A stretch of DNA of 64,000 bases from Siniperca chuatsi (Eukaryota; Chordata; Actinopteri; Centrarchiformes; Sinipercidae): contig NC_058047.1 of NCBI RefSeq assembly GCF_020085105.1, forward strand, positions 22,400,001 to 22,464,000, written 5' to 3'. The notes beneath the pieces were generated by a model that was not told where the DNA came from, did not search any database, and worked only from the letters and a program-made list of their open reading frames with translations. The position numbers were made by a program, and so were the translations under genes. Of this stretch, positions 39,170 to 49,700 are shown piece after piece (the first letter of the stretch is position 1; the number at the start of each line of letters is the position of its first letter).

Positions 39170-39984
39170 CGCACATGACCTAGGGTGTGAGAGCCAGGAA
39201 AGCCAGACTGATTTCATTATGCTCCAAACTAGCCCATTATGGTTAGGGAAAATCATCCAAACCCTAAACAGTCGCTATAGCAACGCCATGTCACCTCTCT
39301 TTTTTTCAACCTCCCTCGCTCCCCTCGTTCTCCCTCTTCCAATTTCTTCTCGTCCCTCACCTCCACGGCCTCCACCCTTTCTTCCCCCCCCCTCTGCTCT
39401 CTCCACCATATCACACTCAACACACACACAAAAGCGCAAACTGCCACGCACACAAGCTCACGCACACACACACACAAACGTGGCACTCACTCTCTCTTCC
39501 CCCATCGACAGAGTTTCACAGCTACCTTCCCTCTGCCCTCTCACACTGACCGCCCTCTGCTTAAAGAAAAATAAACCAGTGGAAAAGAACACAAAGCATA
39601 AAAAACAGCAACAGGGTTTTGGAAGTGTAAGGCCTCTATCTTTTTCCTCTCTGTGTCTCTGCTTTATTTTGTTCAAAGGTTCTTGTTCCACACACGTTTT
39701 TGGCCCGTCCACTTCCTTTCCTGTTAAGTCCAAGTCAGGTTTCTGTGAAGGGGATAACAGCATGAGGAGTAAGTGAATCAGATCCTGTTGATGGTCAGCT
39801 TTATCATGATTGTTATTACAATGACATACACTGTCTCAAAAGAGAGTGCAGAAAGTTTGAGCGTAGGTGGAAAAACAGTAAATTGGATGTTCATTTTCTT
39901 CACATGAAGGAAATACTTTAATCTTTTAATAAGAAAGTGAAAGAGGCGAGAACTGCTTATTTCTGATAAATCACAAGAAGAAAA

Positions 39985-40872
39985 ATCCTAGATCTTTGTT
40001 TAGCACAATCGATACATTGGTGAACCCTGCCCCTCCCCAGTACCTCTTTTCAAATGATGACTGTGAAATGTTTTTATCATTCTTTGTTGATAAGGTCACT
40101 GACATACGGTCTAAAATATTGCTTTCCTGTACCCCTTGGTACCCCATTGTCTCTCAAATGCACCCCTCCTCTAATTTCTTGACATTGTTCCAACCTCTCT
40201 TTTTAAAGATGTTTTTCGTTTCTTAGGACTATACATGCTCTCCATGGTGAATAGCTCTCTTAGATCTGGCTGTGTGCCTGATTATTTTAAACATGCGTTT
40301 ATTCAGCCACTCAAAAAAAGCCAAGCCTTGGCCCATTGCTTCCCAGTAACTATACTATATACCTATATCCAAACTTCCTTTTATTTCCAAGGTCTTAGGA
40401 TAAGTAGTATGCAAACAACTTGCACAGATCCTGGACAGCCATGAAATCTATGGTAAATTCCAGTCTGGTTTTCATTTGAGGCACAACACTGAAACTGCTC
40501 TGCTTAGGGTTTCAAATTATATTTTAATGCGCGCCAATGCTGGGGATTGTTCAGTTCTGTTGCTGCTTGACCAAAGTGCAGCTTTCGACACTGTTGACCA
40601 CTCTATTCTCCTTAGTAGGCTGGTGCTCCCACCCTCTGGAACCGTCTTCCCCTAAAAAACGCAGTCAGTCGAATGTTTTAAGAAGCTTTTAAAAACTCAT
40701 CTGTTCCGTAAGCACTTTTTTACTGTAAGGTGTGTTTACCTTGTAGTTTTCATTGTTTTTACTGTTTTTATTGTTTGTGTGTTCGACTTCTGTGTTTGCC
40801 TTCTGTGTAGTTTTTATTGTTTTGTTGTTCTTTTAAAAGGTGCTTTATAAATAAAGTTTACTTACTTACTAG
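39985..40872 (+). mobile_element. L2-like LINE retrotransposon remnant (decayed reverse transcriptase)
   Basis: Broken reading frames on the plus strand encode an endonuclease-RT linker (NDDCEMFLSFFVDKVTDIRS), then NSSLRSGCVPDYFKHAFIQP, then FQSGFHLRHNTETALLRV and LLLDQSAAFDTVDHSILL, which is the RT motif A block containing its Asp. The rest of the RT catalytic region is missing: the sequence jumps to a 3' end encoding KLLKTHLFRKHFF. It ends with GCTTTATAAATAAAGTTTAC, a typical L2 3' tail. Frameshifts, stops and deletions show it is dead. Confidence 0.75.
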
Positions 40873-41282
40873 GACAATTAACACTGGTTCTTGAATCTGT
40901 ATCAACCTGGATATTGGAAATATTTTTCCCTAGATTAGAACAGAAATTGTTTTTCAGTCTGCTTTTCCTGTATTTAATATTTTCTGTATGACCATTAACC
41001 TCATTGACCCGCAATTGCACCAACCCACAGAACATTATTTTAAATTCTAGTGGAGATCCTAAAGTTTCCAATGACAGCTAGACTGAATTTTGGAAAACGC
41101 ATGTAAAATAGGCTAGAATATTTCTGTTTGATTGAATAGCGCAGTCATTCCACTCAGTGTAAACATCATGTAGCGTCAGTGAAGAGCTGGAACAAGCTGA
41201 TACAGAATATACAGTATATGTGTGATACTGTCAGACAGTGTGAAATAAGAATAAGTTGGACATGGGAAATATACATTCCGGC

Positions 41283-41760
41283 TGCGAATTAGATCAGAAG
41301 ATTGATACCACCCTCATGTTTGAACGGTGAATACAGGACTACAGCCAGCAGCTGGTTACCTTAGCTTAGCATAAAGACTGGAAACAGGGGGAAAGAGCTA
41401 GTGTGGCTAGCACATACCAGCACCTTAATCTGTACAAGAAATGTAAAAAGTTGTGCCGGACAATTTCTGGGCGCAGTGACTTCCTGGAGTCAAAAACAAG
41501 ATATAACGTATTAATTAGTGAGCTTTCGAGGGGCTGGTCGGTGGGTTTCATTACCTATGGACAGAGCCAGGCTAGCTGTTTCCCCATTTCCAGTTTTTAT
41601 GCTAAGCTAAGCTAATGTCTGCTGGCTGTAATTGTAGGTAATCATTTGCTAGCTGTATATATAACAGACAGACATAAGAGTGGTATTGATTTTCTCATCT
41701 GACTCTTAGCAAGAAAGCGAACAAGTGCATTTCCAAAAATATCTGACTATTCTTTTAAAG
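41283..41760. repeat. Palindromic element family A, copy 5
   Basis: The copy begins within the GATCAGAAGATTGATACC block, has the inverted pair TTAGCTTAGCATAAAGACTGG and CCAGTTTTTATGCTAAGCTAAG, and ends at ATCTGACTATTCTTTTAAAG. The extreme left end is missing. Confidence 0.8.
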
Positions 41761-41990
41761 TTACCTAAGAGAAAAATGGAAGAAACTGTAAGTTAAAGGG
41801 TTAAAGTGTAAATATCCCCTTGAGAATACTGAGAGTCTGGCTTAAAACACACACACACACATGCTGAAAACATTATTAATGACTTAAAGTGGTCTAGTAG
41901 TGCTGCACTTTGTGGCAGGCCTGGTGGTTTGTGATCCTTATTGGGTTGTGTTTGATGTCTTCTCTTAATGGCAAAGTCCCCTGCGTTATG

Positions 41991-41993
<3 letters not shown>

Positions 41994-42032
<39 letters not shown>
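41994..42032. repeat. (CA)n microsatellite
   Basis: About 19 CA units, in the region between family A copies 5 and 6. Confidence 0.95.
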
Positions 42033-42036
<4 letters not shown>

Positions 42037-42836
42037 GAGGTACACTTTATTATGTGAGCAGCCATTTGCCTTGTCGCCATGATAAAGCTCTTGGCGCTCT
42101 ACTGGGGTTGTTTTAAAACCCAGACACCCTTAGCCATTACTCAGGTGATATGCCAGCGGCTGGTGATCAATGTGTCTCTAATAGAGAGAACGGGGGGAGC
42201 AAAAAGTGAAAGAAAGACAGCGATATTGATAGAGAGAGATAAAGATACGCAGAGAGAGTGATTGCACTTTTACCTTCTCATTCATCACCCTGTTCATAGA
42301 GCACTACTAACCTTCTCTGCAGTAATAGCCTGTCTGGATGCTATATTTACGAGGTGCCATCAAAACAATGGCATTTATCTAGGCACTTGGATCATACACT
42401 TTCATCACTTTTATCCTTATGTCTTCACCTCTGTGTGCAGGTGTGTGTGTGGGGTCTGCTGACCCATGCTTTAGCAGGAGTGAGGAAAGCTCGAGGGTGA
42501 GTGTCAACTGCGAGGCGGCTAATGCTCCTTAAAGTTCAGCCAAATCCTGAGGTCAACACGCATGTTTCTGTTTGTCTGTCTGACCTTCAATCTGTTCATC
42601 TGTGTCACTGTCTATCAGTACCTCTATCTTAGTCGTACTTGGTAAGTTGTTGTGCAGGTTTTGCAGGAGTTTCAGATTGTAGCCCATGTGGATCATAAGG
42701 AGGATTAAACAGCACCCTGAGTGAGGAAGAAACAAAGAGAAGAACTTAATGGTGCAGTGTTTTGTCTGTGCATGGGAAAGGGAAGCTGAAGAGGCAAAAA
42801 CTTTGATAAGCAGGGTTGAGTGAGATGGGGGAGGTG

Positions 42837-42840
<4 letters not shown>

Positions 42841-42888
<48 letters not shown>
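42841..42888. repeat. (TG)n microsatellite
   Basis: About 24 TG units. Confidence 0.95.
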
Positions 42889-42890
<2 letters not shown>

Positions 42891-43213
42891 ACATGTGGAG
42901 AGTAGGGAGGGCGAGAGTGCCAGGCAATGTAGGAGGGAGAGAAAGAGAGGGCGCGTCTGGAAAGCATCAAGCCATAGCTCTGCAAATGTGCGAGTACATG
43001 TGCATGTGTGTGTTTTGTTGCTCCTCTGGTCTCTGGCTTGTTAACCTACAGGTCACGGGCAGCTTCAATGCCTGGCACACAGCATGGGAATAATGACCTC
43101 TTCCATAGCAAGCACATGCTCATGAATAAACACACATACATTGAAAAACACATACTGAGTGTGTTCATTACGTTTTTATGCTGTTACCTTTCTATGTCAA
43201 AGGTCTGTAACAC

Positions 43214-43562
43214 CTTAAGGAATAGTTTGACATTTTGGGAAATGTGCTTATGTGCTTTCTTGCTGAGAGTTAGATGAGAAGATTGATACCTCTCTCATAT
43301 TTTTCTGTTCAGCTACAACCAGCAGTCAGTTAGCATAGCTTAGACTAAAAACAGCTAGAAACATGTTAGTGAGCTTTAGAGATGCTTGTAGGCACATTTT
43401 GTTAACTTCGGATAGGGCCAGGGTAGCTGTTTCCCCCTGTTCCCAGTGTTAATGCTAAGCTAAGCTAACTAGCTGCTGGCTGTAGCTTCATATTTAGCAT
43501 ACAAACATGAGAGTGGTATCAATCTTCTCTATAAACTAATAAGCATATTTCCCAAAATGTGT
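43214..43562. repeat. Palindromic element family A, copy 6
   Basis: The left terminus AAGGAATAGTTTGACATTTT and the right terminus ATATTTCCCAAAATGTG are inverted repeats. Part of the interior is deleted relative to the longer copies. The GTTAGATGAGAAGATTGATACC block is well preserved. Confidence 0.8.
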
Positions 43563-44994
43563 TCACAGTAAGAGCAGAGAGCAGTGTTTATGTCTTTGAT
43601 CAGCAGTATGATGTGTGTGTAGTGTGTGTGTGTGTTATAGAGAATGTTAGAAAGAGAGAGAGAGACCAGCAGCTGGTGTGTTGTGTTTTGCCCGGTGAGA
43701 CCTGGCCTGGGCTGGTGTTGTGTTACATGTACTAGTGTTGCTGAGGCGAGGTGGGGTGAGTTGGTTCGATAGCCAAAAAGGGAGAGGTGACAGATGAACA
43801 GGAGGGGGGAGGGAGAGGCGGTTTGGTACTGGGCAATTAAGCCAGCGTCTGACACCCAAAGCACTTCTCATGCTCTGGCACAGGCTATTGTAGCCTGGAA
43901 TTTGAGAAATGCATTTGATCGGTACGGTGTGTCTGTGTGGGTGTTATTTTGGACGACTCCTGGGGAAAAACAGCCACCAGAGAAGGGAAAGAGAGAACAG
44001 ACAAGAGTAGGTGGAGGGCAAGGGTTACCTGATGAATACATGCACTTTCATCACACATTTGAGAAACCAGCATCCAGAAGAATGTAGGCCCTTTCTGTCT
44101 GTACAATCTCTGCAATCTAATGAAGAGAAATAAAATAAGAGAAACAATACAAAAAAACACAATATATCACTGTTTCTTTAACTTTTCTGGGGCAATTCTG
44201 TCAAGTGAGCAAATGATTAAAAGGAAAAGAAGAAGAATAGCATTCCAGTTCCAGTTGTGTGGATGACAGGAGTGAAAAGAAGGAGGGCCCAAAGATATTT
44301 TATCTGGCTCTGTACACTCTCTGCCTCCCTCCTCACTCAAAGGGAATCCCATCTTTTCTCTTTGACCTCAGCATTCCTCAGATTTAGAGTGAATGCAAGG
44401 CCAGAGTGTGTGTGCATGTGTGCGTGAGATCAGCGTTCACCTTCAGACTACTTCAAGTAATTAATACGATCCTCCGCCATGCACTTTTGAGGGTTGAATA
44501 ACTCAAAGAGGAACCCTACACTTTAGTCCTGGCTTCTGTGTCTCATCTACAATTGTAGTCAACTTGCTGAGATGAGTTTGCTGAAACTGAAAAATGAGTG
44601 TCAGTTCAGTCCTTCATCTGTGTCTGCAATACAGAGATTTGATGTGATGCTTTATAGTTTTATATACACAATCCTGTGTATTTTTATTGAGGTAATTTAG
44701 CCATATTCTGTTTTTATTCAGCTGAACTGAAATGAAATAAAGATTAATGGGAGAGGAGTTTTTTGTGAAATAATGGATAATTGTATTTCTATGGGCCTCC
44801 AACAGTTATTGAAATTAAGCCATGTGTGAGACGTTTAGAAATGTCTCTTTGGAGAAACTGCTAACTCATAGACATCTGAAATGTGACATGCGGCCACAAC
44901 TAGACACTGCTTTTTTGTAAAAAGTTTACAAAAAGGTTGAAAACCACTGGTTTAATCTGAAGACATTTTCTGAATCATATTGTTTTTATTTTAA

Positions 44995-45137
44995 ATGTAA
45001 AATCTTAATCTGTAAGTAAATGTAGTCAAGTAAAAAGTACAATACTCTATTTGAAATGGAGAAGCATAAAGTATCAAAATGTACAAATACCTTAAAAATT
45101 ATACTTAAGCAAATGTACTTAGTTACTTTCCACCGCT
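44995..45137 (+). repeat. Dispersed repeat ending in TTAGTTACTTTCCACCGCTG
   Basis: AGTAAATGTAGTCAAGTAA, AAAGTATCAAAATGTACAA and GCAAATGTACTTAGTTACTT followed by TCCACCGCTG form a recurrent teleost sequence, probably a terminal part of a non-autonomous DNA element. Confidence 0.5.
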
Positions 45138-45669
45138 GCCTCTTCTTGGGCTGTTAAGTTTCATCTGGATAATGGCATTTAAAAGGCATTGACATGAAGC
45201 ATAGAGCAAACAGAAGTATCAATTTAAAACACCAATCCATGGTATATTAAGACATTTAGGGCATTAGCCTACAATGCTGAGTTGGCAGCATTTACTCTAC
45301 AAATCTATTTGTAACTTGTTTTGCCTCAACAACACTGCTGAAAGTAGATATCAATTTTAATTCATGGTAATTGAAATGAACTAGACATTTGAGTACATGT
45401 GGTACCACTCCCTATCACTGCAATTGTTTGTAAGATTGGCGCTTACACCCTAGCTGCTGTCAGAGGATACCATCAGTGGGTGAATCATTGTGCATAGTCT
45501 GCCACCTATTGATATAAGATGGTACTGCAGCAAAAGCAGCATGGTGATTTTCTATTTTAGGTTGTAGAAGGACACCTAGTGGTACAGTAAGTCATAGCAG
45601 AGGATGTTGTCCAAAACTGTGCACAGTGTGAAAAGATTCAAAGATTCAGAGGACATGTGTGAAAGTGTG

Positions 45670-45675
45670 TTTATT
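45670..45675 (-). promoter_or_regulatory. prdx6: Polyadenylation signal AATAAA of prdx6
   Basis: On the minus strand an AATAAA hexamer lies about 205 nt downstream of the prdx6 stop codon, so the 3' UTR would end near 45,650. No other canonical hexamer was noticed between the stop and this site. Use of the site is inferred. Confidence 0.7.
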
Positions 45676-45880
45676 GAAGGAAGGTAAACAAGGCACTGTA
45701 CAATGACACTAGAAATGCTCCTGGTTCATTGCTGGACACATTGCATGACTAAAGAAAACTAGTCATCAAATCAGATAAGTGCATCTGTGCTTCTGGTCAG
45801 CTATATATGTGAATTATCATCCAAAGATTTCCAGGTCAAAGAGCAGTAAACTATAGCAGGATGTAGTCTTAAGTGTCTCT

Positions 45881-46671
45881 TCAGGGCTGGGTGTAGCGCA
45901 AGTATTTCTTCCCAGAAGGCACCTCTTTAGTGGTAACACCGTTGGGGAAGAGAGCAGCAGCTTCAGCCTCAGACAGCGAGGGAATGACCATGACTTTGTC
46001 GCCAGGCTGAAAGAGACAAGAACAGAGAAGTGTATTTCAGAAGCAGGGCCTAGTTTTAATTAAAGTCTTACAGGAAGCCTTCACTGTAATGATAATTATG
46101 TAGTAGCATCATATGGCTCCTGTTTCATGTAGCTTTTGGTCATTTTCTTTAAAGTTCTCACTAAAAATGAGGTCACAGACGCTTAAATTGTTTCTTTGGA
46201 AGGAAAGCACAACATTTTTTATGATCTCTAGCTGTTGTTCTTATGGAGGTATAGCATGTATTGTAAGTCAGGTTGCTCAAGTGTGTGTGCTAAATGAATG
46301 TAATCGAAATATGTAAAATGTAAGATGAGACAGTTAGCTTAGCACTGGTCACTGCTCCAGGTCAAGAAATAGTCAGGCACGTAACCCTCCCCCATAAAAG
46401 AATTGAAACAATGAAATATAACATGTTAATTAGTGAGCTTTACAAGAGTTCCATGGGTGTATTTTGTTACATTTAGACAGAGTCAGGCTACTTTTTCCCC
46501 CGCTTTCAGTAATGCTAAGCTAAGCTAACTGGCTGCTAGTTGTAGCTTCATATTTAACGGACCGATTAGAGACTTGTATCAATGTTCTTATCTAATTCTC
46601 AGCAACAAGGCCTATAAGTGTATTTCCCAACTATTCAAAATATTTCTTAAAAAAAACGCTAATGATTTTTT

Positions 46672-46703
<32 letters not shown>

Positions 46704-49700
46704 ATAAAATAAAAATAAATAAAAAAAAATAATGACATCACTGATAAAGCTGTTTCCATTAGATTAAAGCTGATGCATTTTATTGATCAGATGTTGAAGG
46801 TGGGTCTTAACTTATTTCTTCTAATAACATTATATAGGACATGCCAGTGTATCAAAGCATTTGTGCGCCATTTGCAGACTGGCTGAATAATGCTAAAAGC
46901 AGGGGCAACAGAAAAATGTTGTGCTGTATGTGCTTTATGTGTGCACAGTTAATGTATCTGTCACGTCAACATTATCTGTCTGTAAAGAGGGCTATGCATC
47001 CATTTTTGTTTCCTACGATCACCCAGGCTGCTGACTGACATGAACAAACGGTTTAACTGTGTACCTTCCAGTCGACAGGGGTGGCAACCTTCTTCTGCGC
47101 AGTGAGCTGCAGAGAGTCGATAACTCGGAGTAACTCATCAAAGTTCCTTCCGGTAGTGGCAGGGTAGAGGATGGACAGCTTCAGCTTCTTGTCTGGGCCA
47201 ATCACAAAGACCTAAAAGGGGGTTAGGATAATGCAGGGTCAACATAACACAGAATGCACTATTCTGGTGATAAAATATGTCCACAATTTAATTCAACTGT
47301 TCAGAAAAGTTTACATTCCCCAGAAGCATAAAAATATATTTTTCCTACAAAACATGTCATCAAATCCATTTTCATGTACAGAGTTCGATCCTGTGAGAAA
47401 GATTTAGACTGCTGCCTGTTGCCACATGAGGTTATCACTGAGATTCAGCTAACCTAAGCAACCAGCAGAAAGAGAAGACGGGATAGCATTTGTTTAGATG
47501 CCGTCACTGTGTAAAATGTGGCCAATCAACAGCCTGTATGGCACAAAGCCATAATTTTGCTCTGATTTGATGGGCCAGCCAAATGAGGTGCCAAAGCCTT
47601 TCACAGGCAAGAAAGTCTGTTCAGGACAGATTTTTCTGCACAAGACCATTTTTTACTCGCATTTGGTGTCTGTTAATTCTGGATCATGATACTGTGCTTT
47701 GGCGTTTGTTTTTCTCTGATTACAATCACCTGCTTTTTGCATATCAAGATGACGGTGTAGTGCTGTAATACAAAATATGTCCAGCACTGGTGAAGAGGCC
47801 ATTAGTGTTTGAGTGTAAAAAGGAAGACAGGTGTCTTACACAGCGAGCGGTGAGGGGGATTCCATCCTTGTCTCTCTCATCGGGGTCAAGCATGCCCAGC
47901 TGGACAGACAGCACTCTCTTGTCATCGGCGATGATGGGGAAGGGCAGAGCGCTTTCAGCCTCACTGTTAAATGCCATCACATCCTAAACAGAGGGAAGGG
48001 ACACATTCAGCCTTTACACCTTTGTTAATGTGTGTATGTCAGTATCCTAAGTTAATCACTCCATGATTAACTTAGGATACTAAGTTAATACTGACAGCCA
48101 TCTCCATCATTGCAGCACAGGTTTGATGACCTGAGACCTTTAATCTTTAACTCTTGCATGAGCCATAAATGGTTCAGTAGCACGTTACAAGTCCCTATGA
48201 GGGCCATGAACTAAGTGGTCCGTACTGTTGCCTCACAGATATTAACAATAATCTGAGTGGGCAAAGAGAGCAAATATTAGGCTCAAAAAGCATGTAGTTT
48301 TCAACTTTTTTTGGTAGGGAAGCAGGTGGTGTTACTGTTGTAAAATCAAAACCACACACTTCCTTTAACGGACACTTTCCCAGTAAACATTCCCTCTTGG
48401 ACCAATCACTGGCCTTTCTGAGGAGGCGTTGTTGTAATGTGGTGACCCAGTTAAAAGCAAATCACAGTGAATCCAGTCTGTGCTGAGGGTAGGAATTACC
48501 TCATGAATATTTGAATCCTCAGTTTCCACCAATTACCACAGGGGCACATGCACAATAACAATGCTGTTCAGAATTAGAGGCAAGCAAGAGCAAAGTAATA
48601 TAATATTCACAAATTATAATTATCTTGACTGATGGATACCGTTTTATTCCATATATCTGCCATTAAATTCACTAAAAAAAATGTAATTTAGTAAAAAAAG
48701 AAAAATCAAATCTAGATAAAAAATGAATTATTTTAATTGCCTTTTTAACATTTTAATTATATTAAAAGGTGCAGTGTGTAACATTTAGGAGGATCTATTG
48801 GCAGAAATGGAATATATTTATAGGTATGTTTTCATTAGTATATAATCAGCTGAAAATATGAATCGTTGTGTTTTCATTACCTTAGAATAACAATCTACAG
48901 AGGGAGCGGATCCCTTTCTACAGAGGTTGCCATAATGCACCACCATGTTTCTACAGTAGCCCAGAATGGACGAACAAACACTGGCTCTAGATAGGGCCGT
49001 TCGCGTTTTTCGCGAGTTTCTTCTAAACGCTGGGAAGGCGAGCGGTATTCAATCACAGCTTAATGCCACTAAATCATACATACTGGTCCTTTAAAATAAA
49101 AAATTACATTTAATTAATTAAATTCAAAGAAAACTAATTTGATTAAATTTGATCAAAATAAATAAAATATAGATTAAATTAAATTGAAATAACAAATGTA
49201 AAAATATAAAATCAAATTCAAAATTTAAATTCACAATAAATCAAATTTGAAATTTAATTAGATTAAAATAAAAATTGAATTGAATCAAATTAATATATAC
49301 ATTTAATTTTAATCTAATTTAATTTTAATGTTATTAAATACATTTTTAATTTTCTTAGTTTTTTTATTGATTTTTTATTTAATGTTTTAAAACATTAAAA
49401 TTAAATTAGATTAAAAATTAAAATATATTAAAATTGACAGATTGGTGACTATTTAATGTACACTTAATGAACTGTTAAACAAGAAGACTGCATTTTTGGT
49501 TTGAAGAATAATTCTCACAGACAGCTGAGATATTTCAAGTTAATCAATGCGGCGAACTTTTTCCTGTGTCCAAGTAGTGGAGAGTTGTACGAGCTGCCAT
49601 CTCCGGTGTTATTGGATTGTTTCGAGGTGGAGTTGGAAGATACTACTAAGACACTACTGTCAATGTCTCTGCATAGAAAGTCACCTGCAAGCTTTAAAAT

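Larger units (their letters stand above)
12789..39984. other. Largely non-genic stretch of about 27 kb
   Basis: Repeats, microsatellites and unremarkable sequence, with only isolated, unrecognised exon-like segments (near 13.8, 17.36, 24.96 and 38.9 kb). No two join in phase into a readable protein. It could be intergenic or part of a very long intron; the sequence does not decide. Confidence 0.5.
40873..45649. other. Non-genic stretch downstream of prdx6
   Basis: It contains family A copies 5 and 6, CA/TG microsatellites, the repeat at 44,995-45,137 and otherwise unremarkable sequence. It lies beyond the 3' end of prdx6. Confidence 0.6.

Noticed and set aside
39036..39776. 246-codon plus-strand ORF
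   Set aside because: Built from a (TG)n repeat, CA-rich and pyrimidine-rich stretches; composition is low-complexity and no domain is visible.
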